From: Ashinkailepas kermadecensis
Taxonomy: Eukaryota; Arthropoda; Thecostraca; Neolepadidae
Direction of reading: 5' to 3'
Length of the DNA: 64,000 nt
Assembly: GCA_034440615.1 (NCBI GenBank)
Contig: JAOTOM010005182.1
Location: 922,001-986,000, forward strand
Under the pieces are notes generated by a model that was not told where the DNA came from, ran no database searches, and was given only the letters and a program-made list of their open reading frames with translations. The position numbers were made by a program, and so were the translations under genes. Shown piece by piece: positions 26,150 to 37,171 of the stretch (the stretch's first letter is position 1; each line of letters opens with the position of its first letter).

Positions 26150-28970
26150 AGGGGTTTCGTCTTGCAAATTATAGGCCTCCTGTCGCGTCTTATGGGTCTC
26201 GTCTCATTTCCTCCAGCCTTTTTATCGGTTTTCGACGTCTCCTTGTGTGTCCTACCCTCCTCCATATTCAATGGTCCTCCTCTTGCATTCTGGGGCCCCT
26301 TTAACATGGCATGGGGCTTCCTCTCATCTTCGAGGGGTATTCTCTGCGAAATTAGGGGCGTCCTGCCACGCCTCGTGGGCCTCCTACTTTATCCTGGCAA
26401 AGCCTTACTCGTCTTGGGGATCTCCAATTTTGGAAACCTCACCTCCTTCCATACCTGCTACCACTGCCATCTTAAGGGCCTCCTCTCATTTCCTGGGAAC
26501 TCTTTCCGGTCTTCGGGGCCTCATTTGGTCCTGGAGACCTACTCCTTCTTGAGGGACTCCTCTCGAGTTCGGTAGGTGCCTCATTTCTCCTCTAGAGGCC
26601 TTCTTTTTTTCAAATTAGGGGCCTCCTCTCACGTCTTGGGGGCCTCCTGCTCTGCGTGTGGATTCGATCTTTACCCATCTTACGGGTGGTCTCTTATCTC
26701 CTGGTGGACTCCTCTTCTCTCCCAGGCGCCTCCTCTGCCAAATTACTGGCAACCTTTCCTATCTCAGTGGCATTGTTATTTCCCGGGGACCTTCTTAGCC
26801 GTCTTCGAGCCTTCGTTTCCGCCTGGGAGCCATCTCTCTTATCAAATGGCCTTTCGCTCCTATTTTAGGAGCCTTTTCGTTCATCATGGGGTCTCATTTC
26901 CAATCTTGTGTCGTTCTCTTCCGAATTAGGTGCCTCCTGCCACGCCTCTGGATCATCCTATTCTATCTCGGTGGAACCTCACCCGTTTGGGGCCTGCTTT
27001 TACGTCTCCGAAACCAAATCTGATATCCACTGGCTTCCTTTTCCGTCTCAGGGCCTCCACTCATATTCTGGGGAATCCTTTCCGGTGTTGGGGCCTCCTT
27101 TGCAATCCTGGTTGCCTCCGTGCCATTTTTGACACTCTCTTCATTTCTGGGTACTCCTACCCTCGCCTAGGTGACTCCGTTTTCAAATTAGGGGCCTCCT
27201 CTCACGTCATGGGGCCTCCTTATCTGTGTTTGGAGCATCATTATCCTCTTAGAAGGGTGCTTTTGCGTCCTAGTCCTAGATCTTCTCTTCTAGGGTCCTC
27301 CTCTTCCAAAATATGGGCCTCATCTGGCTGGTCTCGGTGGCCTTCTCTCATTCCTGCGGAGACCTTCTTACCCGTCTTGGGGCCCCTATTGCGTCCGGAG
27401 AAATCTCCCCTATCATGTCTTAATTTTATATTGCAGGGGCATCCTCTTCCGTTTTGGGGGCCTCGTTTTCCAAATTAAAAATATCCAGCCACTCATCGGA
27501 AGCTTTTCGTCTAACCAGGGTGGCTTCTTGCCCGTCTCGGTGGCATCCTTTCCATCCTGAGGGCCTCCTTTTCGTGCTGGGGGCCTCCTTTTCGTCCTGG
27601 GGCCTCCTTTTCGTCCTGGGGGCTACCTCCCAATCTCTGTTCTACGTCTTAGGGGCCTCCTTTTCGTCCTTGGTTGCATCCTTTTCGTTCTGGGACATCC
27701 TTTTCGTTCTGGGACATCCTTTTCGTCCTGGGGCCTCCTTTTAGTCCTGGGGGCCACCTCACAATCTCTTTCTACGTCTTAGGGGCCTCCTTATCGTCCT
27801 GGGGGCCTCCTTTTCGTCCCGGGGGCCTCCTTTTCGTCCTAGGGGCCTCCTTTTCGTCATGGGGCCACCTCCCAATCTCTTTTCTACGTCTTAGGGGCCT
27901 CCTTTTCGTTCTGGGGACCTCATCCCAATATCTGTTCTACGTCTTGGGGCCATCCTTTTCGTCCTTGGGCGCATCCTTTTCGTCCTGGGGGGGGGGGGGG
28001 CCTCCTTTTCGTCATGGGGGCATCCTTTTCGTCCTGGGGGCCCCATTTTCGTCCTGGGGGCCTCCTCCCAATCTCTGTTCTACGTCTTGGGGCTTCCTTT
28101 TCGTCCTGGTGGCCTCCTTTTCGTCCTGGTGGCCTCCTTTTCGTCCTGGTGGCCTCCTTTCGTCCTGGTGGCCTCCTTTTCGTCCTGGGGGCCTCCTCAC
28201 AATCTCTGTTCTACGTCTTGGGGGCCTCCATTTCGTCCTTGGGTGCATCCTATTCGTTCTGGGGGCCTTCTTTTCGTCCTGGGGGGGTGGGGGCCTCCTT
28301 TTAGTCCTGGGGGCCTCCTCCCAATCTCTGTTCTTCGTCTTGGGGGCCTCCTTTGCGTCCTGGGGGCCTCCTTTTCGTCCTGGGGGCGTCCTATTCGTTC
28401 TGGGGGCCTTCTTTTCGTCCTGGGGGGCCTTTGCGTCCTGGGGGCCTCCTTTTCGTCCTGGGGGCCTCCTTTTCGTCCTGGGGACCTCATCCCAATCTCT
28501 GTTCTACGTCTTGGGGGCCACCTTTTCGTCCTTGGGTGCATCCTTATCGTCCTTGGGGCCTCCTTTTTGTCCTGGGGGCCTCCTTTTCGTCCTGGGGGCC
28601 TCCTTTTCGTCCTTGGGTGCATCCTTTTCGTCCTTGGTGCCTCCTTTCCGTTCTGGGGCCTCCTTTTCGTCCTGGGGGCCCCTTTTTCGTCCTGGGGGCC
28701 TCCTCCCGATCTCTGTTCTACGTCTTGGGGCCTCCTTTTCGTCCTGGGACCTCCTTTTCGTCCTGGGGGCCTCCTTTTCGTACTGGGGCCTCTTCCCAAT
28801 CCCTGTTCTACGTCTTGGGGCCTCCTTTTCGTCATGGGGCCTCCTTTTCGTCATGGGGGCCTCCTTTTCGTCCTGGGGGCCTCCTCCCAATCTCTGTTTT
28901 ACGTCTCTTATAGAGACCTGATTATATTTCCAGGGGGCCTCGTCAGTCTTGAGGTAGCATTGACAGCATG
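26150..28970. repeat. GGGGGCCTCCTTTTCGTCCT array
   Basis: A tandem array whose 19-20-bp core GGGGGCCTCCTTTTCGTCCT is nearly perfect from about 27550 to 28900 and becomes looser and longer-spaced toward 26150. A second word, CCCAATCTCTGTTCTACGTC, interrupts the core about eleven times between 27628 and 28910, producing a higher-order pattern. Long plus-strand frames here (for example 27674-28921) are repeat artefacts. Confidence 0.9.
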
Positions 28971-30119
28971 ATCTTCTGTCCCGTCGGCCTCCTTGCTCAC
29001 CTTTTTTGCTGTGCATTTGCGGATAGGGGCCTCCTCAAATTTCAGGGGGGGGGGCGCAGTTTGACGGCAGGGAGGCGATTGCCCCCGCTGCCCCCACCCC
29101 CGGTGGCGACGCCCTTGATCTGTGTAATGTGCCAAACTGTGAAAATCCGTTGAAATGTGGAAATTTGTACGTTCTATTCCATGCTATAGTCACGAATTGG
29201 ATGAATCGTGGCAGCAATGTTTATGCTTCAATAATCAAAATACATGTAAATGTTGAAGTGTATGGCAGCAAGGACCAAGGCCATATATAATACATGACTA
29301 TGTAATATACATGACTTTGTAACTATGTAATATCAAGGGAAGGAACTTATTTGCAAATTGTATGTCTTACCTTGATTGTGTTACGTTACTGCCTTCAGCC
29401 TTTATATTTTTTTTCTTACTGCAGGCAATATTAATGAAATCGATGTTAAATATGTTAACAGTCAAATAACCACAGTCAAACTCTACTATGAATGTATTTT
29501 AGTACTGGCTTGCACATTATCTGCTTTATATTCTTTTCATAACATAATATAAGGTGTGAATATCCATACATCTGTTGCATTTCATCAACTCCTGAATTAG
29601 TTGCGTTGTTGTAGGGTCATGTCCAAGTGTGCATGACTGAAAAAAATGAAGTGCTACAATGTGACATGTGCAGCTTTTACTTAGTTATGGATAGCGGGGA
29701 GTTTTTACGTCCGTGAAGTTGGCAGGAGTTCGATATTCACATTCAGCAGAAATCGACAACCCCTTCGATTTCGCCCAAAATCGGTGAGACGGTAATACCA
29801 AGGTCCCTGACGCACCATGCAGACGCATTTCAAGGGGCATCGAATGGTTTGACCTCCAGGGGTCAACATAGGTCAAACATCCAATAATGCCAGTATATCT
29901 ACGTTATATAGCTCATTCGATCCGCACCGACACGCTGATTCCGCTACTGCTCTCATTTACCGCGTAGCACAAACAGTTAATAAGTTCATGTTAACGTTTG
30001 TGACTACGGTGTATGAATTGCGATCACTGTCGCAGTTAATAAGTTATAACCAATTAGGTAATTTTGTTTCCCACAGTATTGCTTCCTGCACATTCCCATG
30101 CATTATTAACATTCCCACT
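28971..30119. other. Intergenic DNA with a diverged satellite unit
   Basis: Mostly AT-rich and featureless. At 29690-29880 a diverged relative of the 486-bp satellite is visible (GAGTTCGATATTCACATTCA, GGGGCATCGAATGG, GACCTCCAGGGGTCAACA). Confidence 0.5.
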
Positions 30120-30429
30120 CAGGGAATGTGTATGCAATACACATAGTCTTAACGCCAACAACAGGGGCAGTCGAACGGTGGCATTATAATCATTGACGTC
30201 CGATTAATTCTGGAGATATATCAAAATAACTTCCAATCAAATCAGTTTTGGACCTAATGGTTAATTTCCCATAGGGTTTAGCATGGGACCCGGTGGGACT
30301 GGAAATCGCGACCCCTTTAATTTCTTTTAAAATCGCCACAAAGGTATGTAATACAAAAACACGTCGACAACTCACGTCGTTTCCAGGGGCATGGAAAGAT
30401 GTGACCTCCAGAGGTCAACGAGTTCCAGT
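30120..30429. repeat. 486-bp satellite, part left of the LTR element
   Basis: Matches the second half of the units at 40491-41822 (GATTAATTC-GGAGATATATC, GGTTAATTTCCCATAGGGTT, GACCTCCAGAGGTCAACGAG). The LTR element interrupts this unit; the sequence resumes on the other side with the next bases of the repeat. Confidence 0.88.
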
Positions 30430-31061
30430 TGTGACAGTCTAGTTGTTTCCGCTCGTGCGTCAGGCGTCGAAGAAGATGGACGCTGCTGCTGATGACCGCG
30501 TCTGTGCATCGGATGCTCTGGCCTCGAAACACGGCGTGATAGTCCAGACCTCGTTGATATTGACACACACAGGCACACGAGAGATAACCACTGTCCAAAC
30601 CCGGTTCTCAGTTCCGTCGGCACTCTGTGTCCGTCCCCGCGCCACGACAGGTCACACAGTGGTAGTTACCGTCAGATGTTCAGAGGGAGCGATGTTAGCA
30701 GCTCGGCGTCTCGTGATGGTCTGTCCTGTCGAGGGTCCTGTCCCGGGGTTTTTATTCAAGTGTGTATATATACTAATGGAAAAGCCTGCATGCACGCGCT
30801 GACCTTTGCCTGGGGACGGAAGTGCACGTGCAACGCGCGTGTGTGTGAATCACTGCCGGGCGGGCGCGTGACTCACTGCGTAATTGCATCTGCCGAGCGG
30901 AGCTCGGTGTGCGTTTATTTATGTGACGTATCGGTGGCGGCTGCGGGCGCGCTGGCCGTGTGGAGGGGATGACGAAATGCATGTCCGTGGGCTGGTTGGG
31001 AAGTGTGGTGCAATGCGTGATTGCTACAATAGCGTGTTCGCTACAATGCCTAATTGCTACA
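30430..31061 (-). repeat. 3' LTR of gypsy-type element
   Basis: 632 bp with TG and CA ends, identical by eye and in length to the LTR at 39859-40490. On the element strand it has a TATATATAC word near 30770, AATAAA words at 30751-30756 and about 30915-30920, and ends in GACTGTCACA. A 4-bp CAGT duplication flanks the whole element, which fits the uninterrupted satellite sequence exactly. Confidence 0.95.
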
Positions 31062-31064
31062 ATA

Positions 31065-31075
31065 CCTCCCCCACC
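31065..31075 (-). promoter_or_regulatory. Polypurine tract
   Basis: GGTGGGGGAGG on the element strand, three bases before the 3' LTR. This is the usual primer for plus-strand DNA synthesis. Confidence 0.8.
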
Positions 31076-31811
31076 ACGGAAAAGAAGCATTTTAAGACGG
31101 CAGGGAAAAAAATGCGGGAAAACCGGCGCCTAAATGGCGAAGGGCTACATGTCAACGGTGTGCCTGAAGGGGCATGAACGGCGACGAGTGGCCGACAGGC
31201 AAAACATGCACACACCAAGACAAACACCCATATCATCAACGCGGACGACGCACACACACACATACACATACAAGAATCCGCGAGGTCTTGGCGGCGAGCA
31301 TACGCGGGCACCGCGGCGAGCACTCGAGGTCACGTCGGCGGTTACAGTGGGCACCGCGGCGGGCACTCGAGGTCACCGTGGCGGCGAACGAGACGACTGT
31401 GACGTCGGCGTCGGTCGCACGTCGGGCACGAACGAACTTCGGACCCTGACGCTGGCGGTTGCACTCGTACGGGGGGGAGAGAAGGGGGCGATGTGGGCCT
31501 CACATCGATGACGAGTCGCGGGGGAGGGGGAAGAAGAACGAGTTGCGCTCGAAAGGCGCACTCGATCACATCCGTCGATTTGGTGGGACGTCGGCTCGTG
31601 ATGCCGTGGTCGCCATGACGGTCGGGGGTGTAGCCGGGGAAGGCACCATCTCTTGGGACGGTGCTGGCTCCGTAAGCTGTTCCGCTGACCGATGCGAGGG
31701 TAGAGGCTGCTGTAATTCTATGGCTGGTTCACCGGAGGGATCCTGGCGTAATACGGGGGTGAATCGGGGGAAGCGGTAAGCAAAACGTCTTACGGGGCAG
31801 CATGCTTTAAC
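31076..31811 (-). other. Element 3' untranslated region
   Basis: About 735 bp between the env stop and the polypurine tract. It is GC-rich, with a CA run near 31250. Open frames on both strands match nothing known. Confidence 0.6.
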
Positions 31812-33611
31812 TCATAGGACCAAGATGATTGCGGAGAAAACACCAAGAGTTAAAATCAAAAGCCATGTACGATTGTAGGCCGAGGGGAGATGGTCTCGGG
31901 TGCGTTCCAAAGGTTGCATTTCGATATCATCGAAATAGGTAGAAGCGGGGATGCCGTCGATGTGAATGGCGGGAAGATCGGTGACATTCAATGTGGTGAT
32001 GCGATGAAGGGATCGTGTCCAACGAGGACGCCAAATTGGTAACGTGTGGTTTACCAAGAGAGTTCGGGCATCAAAAGGGCGTAGTTCAAGATGGGTGGCT
32101 CGAGCATAATGGGGTGGGAGGTAAAAGGTATCCCCTGTGGCTGAACATTCACTTCCGAGGGAGAGGATGTCGGTGGAGCTGGTAATGGTGAGGGTTCTAC
32201 CGGTTGAGGCCGTGGCACATGAAATGGTCACCTGGAAGGAGTGACTAGAAACCATTAACCATTTACCTTGGCCGAGATAGTACGCCTTGGGTTCGTTGTT
32301 TGTAGGAAGAGCGACAGGTGAGCAACGAGCGTGAGCGGCGAGTGTATCATTGCGGAATAAGGCAACGACACATGTGGTGGAAGCTACCGTGGAGTAAGCG
32401 GGTTCGTGTAGGTCACAAAAGGGTTGGTTCGCGAGAATACAGGTTTCGATGCTGAGCTTGTCAGGTTGCATGTACAATTGGCGGTTTTCGGAAACGAGCA
32501 AATATTCCGATTCGGAGGGCAGATATCCCAGGGAAATGTTGTATGATCCGTGAGGTACTAGGTACGGGAAGAAACGGAATACGTCGAACGCACGAAGCAC
32601 ATGGATGAGCGGTATGTAGAATATTACATGGAATGCCCGTTCGGTTCGAACTAGTTTGGTTTTCACGATCCTTACGTATTTATTTTTGCTAGTGGCGGGA
32701 AACGGTAGTGCAAAGTTCGTCGGGAGGGCTTTCTGTATTTTGCGTAGCAAACGCGCAAACTGTGTAGCTGATAATACCTGGGCATGTAAAATGCCGGCTT
32801 GCGCTAGGGCCAATTTGGTGGTTAATTCACTTAGCTCAAAATGCAGGCGATGAAGGGTTTGAGTCACCTGGCGGACGTTGTCCTCTACGTAGGTCAGAGC
32901 GACAATATATCGGAAAGGACTGCGTTCTTGGGACCGGATCATGGAATAAAAGTTATCAACCGTGCGTGACAAAGCGCGTAAGGCTTTGCTAACGTTGATC
33001 AAGGCTCTCCGATTTTGGGTGGTGGATATGGCTGTCTGATTCATGACATGTAATGTGCCATTGAAAAGATGGGCCATTGCCATTTCCTTGTTGTTGATCA
33101 ATTCGACGTTATTTTTCAAATGGTCGATCTCGGATTCAGTTGCTGTGCCAAACAAATAGGACAACGCGTTCCCTATGCCGTTAATTAATCCTCTTTTGTT
33201 GCGAGATGATCGTGTATGGGGCGTAGGATCCAGCAAATCGTGATATGTGGCGGATATGTCATTAGTATCATGCTCGAGGCGGTCGATCTCTCGGTCGGTT
33301 CTATTTATGTTAGTCGCGAGCATGGATTCAGTGGTTTCGGTAAGATTTCCCAAGCCAAAACGGCGGTTCGCTAGGGCGCGGGATATTTTGGTGAGTAAGC
33401 GAATGGCTTCATGAATGCGCGCTATTTGGGTACCGTACTGGGTCATGGGGATTGAGACGGTCACGGCCCAAGAGCTGTAACTGGGGTACGTTTTTCCTAA
33501 GGGGATAAAGAGGTGTCCGGGGTCTCGTGGGGCATTTTCGAGGAGGTCGTCACTCCCTCCGTGAACCAGTATAAGCCAGCCAAGAATTAACCAGCTTACC
33601 CTGAGGGTCAT
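31812..33611 (-). CDS. env: Envelope glycoprotein, F-like (env)
   Basis: 599 residues. Residues 1-19 form a signal peptide (hydrophobic run ending in HGG). A basic cleavage motif RNKR lies at 137-140 and is followed directly by GLINGIGNALSYLFGTA, the fusion-peptide pattern of errantivirus and baculovirus F-type class I fusion proteins. Many N-x-S/T sites follow, and a hydrophobic anchor lies at about 580-597. It would sit in the membrane and mediate fusion after cleavage. The ATG overlaps the stop of the preceding ORF as ATGA, and a good splice acceptor (CTTCTGTTTCAG) ends six bases before it, which argues for expression from spliced RNA. It is full length and unbroken, so it is a candidate for infectious behaviour, which the sequence alone cannot prove. 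Confidence 0.93.
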   Translation of the reverse strand: MTLRVSWLILGWLILVHGGSDDLLENAPRDPGHLFIPLGKTYPSYSSWAVTVSIPMTQYGTQIARIHEAIRLLTKISRALANRRFGLGNLTETTESMLATNINRTDREIDRLEHDTNDISATYHDLLDPTPHTRSSRNKRGLINGIGNALSYLFGTATESEIDHLKNNVELINNKEMAMAHLFNGTLHVMNQTAISTTQNRRALINVSKALRALSRTVDNFYSMIRSQERSPFRYIVALTYVEDNVRQVTQTLHRLHFELSELTTKLALAQAGILHAQVLSATQFARLLRKIQKALPTNFALPFPATSKNKYVRIVKTKLVRTERAFHVIFYIPLIHVLRAFDVFRFFPYLVPHGSYNISLGYLPSESEYLLVSENRQLYMQPDKLSIETCILANQPFCDLHEPAYSTVASTTCVVALFRNDTLAAHARCSPVALPTNNEPKAYYLGQGKWLMVSSHSFQVTISCATASTGRTLTITSSTDILSLGSECSATGDTFYLPPHYARATHLELRPFDARTLLVNHTLPIWRPRWTRSLHRITTLNVTDLPAIHIDGIPASTYFDDIEMQPLERTRDHLPSAYNRTWLLILTLGVFSAIILVL

Positions 33612-34177
33612 TGTGCACTGAAACAGAAGACATTGCTTATGATGGCATCAACAATCGTAAACAACATGCGACGATCAAACAACAGATCCGATGGCGTTCT
33701 ACTCTGGGAACAACCATTATTAGCGAATGTTTGTACATTCGCGATGTTTACCTCTGGGGATAAACATCGGGATTCGGACTGTAGACGAGGTCGTTTCTCC
33801 TGTTTCTGCACCGCTTCCTTCTCCGGTTCCTTCTCCGGTTCAATCTTACGTTTCCGTTCGTTGGCTGGAAAGTCCATAAACTGACCAAGCCGTAACCCTT
33901 CGTTCCGGTGTGCACAATCCGTTAGTAACTTCCGTGAACGTAAATCGTAACGGTGAGTCGGTGGCGTGTTAAAATACTCACTGTTCGGTTGTGTTTGTCT
34001 CGAACTCCCTTCTCTGTCCGTTAACAGTGATGGGTCATTAGCTAGAGGCAAATCAACATGCGAAGGGTCCGCAGGGAATGGTGGGATTTCTCCATATCCC
34101 CGTTCCTGGTTCTGTAACCATCCGTGGTTCTGTAACCATCTCCGTTTCCGGCAGCCATGGGCTGTGTATCCTCGCAT
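33608..34177 (-). CDS. Extra ORF between pol and env (unknown)
   Basis: An ATG-started frame of 189 codons. It overlaps the last 136 bases of pol in another frame and shares ATGA with the env start. It has no recognised domain. Visible features are a basic patch KRRW near residue 11, a YDLRSRKL segment near 76-83, and a lysine/glutamate-rich stretch (ERKRKIEPEKEPEKEAVQKQ then EKRPR) that could be a nuclear-localisation or RNA-binding signal. A CAGGTAAGT donor in pol (34279) paired with the env acceptor (33618-33620) would remove it entirely as a 661-nt intron. It may be an accessory protein, a former extension of pol, or chance. No homologue comes to mind. Confidence 0.5.
   Translation of the reverse strand: MRGYTAHGCRKRRWLQNHGWLQNQERGYGEIPPFPADPSHVDLPLANDPSLLTDREGSSRQTQPNSEYFNTPPTHRYDLRSRKLLTDCAHRNEGLRLGQFMDFPANERKRKIEPEKEPEKEAVQKQEKRPRLQSESRCLSPEVNIANVQTFANNGCSQSRTPSDLLFDRRMLFTIVDAIISNVFCFSAQ
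33617..33629 (-). promoter_or_regulatory. Candidate env splice acceptor
   Basis: The element strand reads CTTCTGTTTCAG before TGCACAATG, a pyrimidine-rich tract with AG. It leaves TGC ACA ATG in frame with env. Confidence 0.6.
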
Positions 34178-37143
34178 GGTAACTGACGCTGGTCATACCA
34201 GAGGCGATCACTAAGGGGGAGCTTAGCTGCGCGTAGGGGTTGGTGGCGAAGCGGCTCCTCCTCCCGTCTCGTACTTACCTGAACAGGTCGACGTACTGAC
34301 TCATATGTCCTGTTCCATATGTCATCAGTGTCGCGGGGTCTCAGGTTTTCTGAATGTACCAACTTGGTTTTTCCATTCATCATGTTTTTAATCACATAAT
34401 TTTCGTTGCCTATTTTGGAGATGATTCTAAAATAGGGCTTCCAGAACAATGTAAATTTTGTCGACTCCCCTGGTTTGACTGAGGGGTCGTGGTAATAGAC
34501 GGGGTCTCCTGGCTTGAAGGAAGACGCGTGAGCATTCCGGTCAATTAATGCTTTGTTGTGATCTCGGGACTGCTGACGATTTTGAACTACGTCCTGAAAG
34601 GCGTTATGCAAAAATTCAAATGTTTGGGCAACGTAATCCTCTCCTGCGTAACGAACACGAGGTTGTAGGAAGGTATCGATCGGAACTCGGGCATCTCTTC
34701 CGTACATGATAACAAAAGGAGAATGGTTTGTGGTTTCGTTCTTGCTTACTCGATAGGCGGCTAAGCAAGGGTCCAGCACTTGATCCCATTGACTTTGATT
34801 CTCGCTAATTTGTTTGGAAATCATTTCGTTCAAGGTTTTATGAAAACGCTCGGTTAAACCATTACTTTGTGCGTGGTAACTTGATGTACGGAGTTTCGTT
34901 ACTCCCAATTCCTTGCACACTAAATCCATAATTGCGTTGCAATATTCTGTTCCCTGGTCACTGAGTAACATGTTGGGACAACCGTGTCTGGGCAGGAATT
35001 CTTTCAAGATTAATTTAGCAATTGTTTCCGCGGTTTTGTCTGGTATAGCCCAAGCTTCTGGCCATCCACTGAAGTGGTCCACAATCGTGCAGACGTAACG
35101 GTTACCGCTGTCCGAAATAGGAAATGGGCCACACGTGTCGATACCAATTATATCAATTGGGTATCGCGGCATCGGCATGTCTTGCATGGGACGTCTTTCT
35201 TTCCTGAGTTTTCTCCGGTTGCATGTTTCACAAGTCTGTACGTACTGCTTTACGTCTTTTAACATGGTTATCCAATAATATGACTTTGCTACTTTGTCGA
35301 TGGTTTTCTCAATTCCCAAATGTCCTCCGAAAAAGCCATCGTGCATACATTCCAACACTGGTTTCCTGAAGGGAAGGGGTAGCATCAGCTGCATTCGAGT
35401 CTGCGGGCGCGTTTTCGTACCCTTTTCTAAATGGTATAGTAATTCATCTTCTATACAGTATCTTGCCATAATTTGAGGATTTTCTTTGTTCAATTCCAAT
35501 CTAATGGTCTCCAGTTCTTCATCTGCTAATTGTGCCTGTTTGAGGTCGGGTAGGCTAGGCAAAGCGGAGTTTGTGTTGTCCGTCTGGACGGGCATCATCT
35601 CTTCACCTTCGGAATCAGATTCCGACTGGTATGCGTTGTCAACTACGTTAATTTCCTCATCTGGGCCTTTCCAATCTAAATGTTCATTGTCTGCTAGGTC
35701 TCCGGCTATCGGCGTGTTCGCTAGGCGTGACATCACATCGGCAGTGTAGTTTTGGGGTCCCGAAATGTATTCTATTTTGCATGCGTATTCGCCTAACATG
35801 ATAGCCCAACGTTGTATGCGCGGATTTTTCATTTCACTGGTGAACAGATGTTTCAACGGCTTGTGATCTGTGTACACGGTCAGCTGTGTTCCTACTACAA
35901 TGTGGCGGAGTTTACCTAAACTGTAAATAATCGCGTAAGCCTCGCGCTCGATGGTCGGCCATTTTTGTTGTGCATCTGAGAATTGGTGCGACACATACTG
36001 TATGACTCGGTCCTGACCATCCTGTTCTTGTGTAAGCACAGCGCCTAGGGCGTATTGTGACGCGTCAGTATACAACTTGAAAGGCTTGGATATGTCCGGA
36101 AAAGCTAACACTGGGGCTGTGACTAAACTGTTCTTCAACGTGTCAAAAGCCTGTTGCGCTTCGGGGGTCCATTTACATTTTGCATTTTTCTTTGTCATGG
36201 CCGTTAAGGGTCTTGCAATTTTGCTGAATTCGGGAACGTATTTTCGGTAATAGGAAGCCATGCCTAGAAAGCTTCTGACCTGACGGACCGTAGTCGGAGC
36301 TGGCATTGATTGTACGACTTGGACTTTCTCGGGATTTACTGATATTCCTTCATTGGAAACGACGTGTCCTAGGTAATTCAGTTTTTCACGTAAGAAGTCA
36401 CATTTTGAAATTTTCAACTTAAGATTCGCTTTTCGCAATCGGTCAAACACTATTTCTAAATGCTTCACATGTTCCTCAAAAGTGTTACTGAAGACAATGA
36501 TATCGTCAATGAACGCCAGGGCAAACGGTCGAACATCACCAAGAACAGCGTTCATCAGGTTTTGGAAAACAGCTGGGCTGCCAGACAAACCAAAGCACAT
36601 TCTATTGTGCTCGAATATTCCTGCATCGGTTCCAAAGGCGGTCTTTTCTCGGTCTTCTTCTGCAATGGGTATTTGCCAGAATCCTGCTTTCAGGTCTAAG
36701 CTGCTCCGATACTTCGATTTTCCCAGGGATAGTAAAATGTCGTCCGCAGCTGGAATGCTGGGTGCAGGCACAATAGTGACAGCATTTAATTTCCTGAAAT
36801 CCAAACACACACGATACGTTTTGTCCTTTTTTGGAACTACAATGACTGGAGATAACCAAGGTGAGTTACTTCTGCGTATAATTCCGGCGTCCAACATTTC
36901 CTGAATTTGGTCATCCAATATTTGGCGGTGTGCCAAAGGCAGACGGTACGGTTTTTGTCTAATTGGCTGATGGCCCTGAGTGTTGATTCTCATCTCCGTG
37001 GCATCGGTCATTGTCAGTTCTATGTCTTTTTGCACGAAAACATCAAGGTTTTTGGAGAGGGTTTCGCTCATCTGCTTTCTTTGAGGTTCGGGAATGTGAT
37101 CCAAATTGAAAGCACTCAATTTGTCCTCAGGTGAATATGGCAT
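34042..37143 (-). CDS. pol: Pol: reverse transcriptase, RNase H, integrase
   Basis: 1033 residues from the first ATG. The reverse transcriptase spans about 60-260, with LDLKAGFWQIPI, FGLSGSPAVFQNLM and the catalytic FIDD at 211-214. RNase H follows (YTDASQYALGAVL, then YTDHKPLKHL). The integrase has an HHCC zinc site (HDGFFGGHLG and TCETCNRRK), a DDE triad in IIGIDTCGPFP, LLSDQGTEYCN and GLTERFHKTLNE, and a C-terminal SENLRP segment. All catalytic motifs are present. The frame is open upstream of the ATG into the end of the protease frame, so it may be translated by frameshifting, not from its own start. It is in the same frame as gag, while the protease lies in a different one. Confidence 0.96.
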   Translation of the reverse strand: MPYSPEDKLSAFNLDHIPEPQRKQMSETLSKNLDVFVQKDIELTMTDATEMRINTQGHQPIRQKPYRLPLAHRQILDDQIQEMLDAGIIRRSNSPWLSPVIVVPKKDKTYRVCLDFRKLNAVTIVPAPSIPAADDILLSLGKSKYRSSLDLKAGFWQIPIAEEDREKTAFGTDAGIFEHNRMCFGLSGSPAVFQNLMNAVLGDVRPFALAFIDDIIVFSNTFEEHVKHLEIVFDRLRKANLKLKISKCDFLREKLNYLGHVVSNEGISVNPEKVQVVQSMPAPTTVRQVRSFLGMASYYRKYVPEFSKIARPLTAMTKKNAKCKWTPEAQQAFDTLKNSLVTAPVLAFPDISKPFKLYTDASQYALGAVLTQEQDGQDRVIQYVSHQFSDAQQKWPTIEREAYAIIYSLGKLRHIVVGTQLTVYTDHKPLKHLFTSEMKNPRIQRWAIMLGEYACKIEYISGPQNYTADVMSRLANTPIAGDLADNEHLDWKGPDEEINVVDNAYQSESDSEGEEMMPVQTDNTNSALPSLPDLKQAQLADEELETIRLELNKENPQIMARYCIEDELLYHLEKGTKTRPQTRMQLMLPLPFRKPVLECMHDGFFGGHLGIEKTIDKVAKSYYWITMLKDVKQYVQTCETCNRRKLRKERRPMQDMPMPRYPIDIIGIDTCGPFPISDSGNRYVCTIVDHFSGWPEAWAIPDKTAETIAKLILKEFLPRHGCPNMLLSDQGTEYCNAIMDLVCKELGVTKLRTSSYHAQSNGLTERFHKTLNEMISKQISENQSQWDQVLDPCLAAYRVSKNETTNHSPFVIMYGRDARVPIDTFLQPRVRYAGEDYVAQTFEFLHNAFQDVVQNRQQSRDHNKALIDRNAHASSFKPGDPVYYHDPSVKPGESTKFTLFWKPYFRIISKIGNENYVIKNMMNGKTKLVHSENLRPRDTDDIWNRTYESVRRPVQVSTRREEEPLRHQPLRAAKLPLSDRLWYDQRQLPCEDTQPMAAGNGDGYRTTDGYRTRNGDMEKSHHSLRTLRMLICL
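34273..34282 (-). promoter_or_regulatory. Candidate splice donor in pol
   Basis: TCAGGTAAGT on the element strand, full consensus, with the last exon base at 34279. It leaves pol in phase 0 (codon 955). Confidence 0.45.
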
Positions 37144-37171
37144 GTCGGCTGGCTGAGAGACCGACGAAATA

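Noticed and set aside
27674..28921. 415-codon plus-strand open frame
   Set aside because: It is a translation of the 20-bp CCTCC-TTTTCGTCC array. No domain, and the opposite strand is also open.
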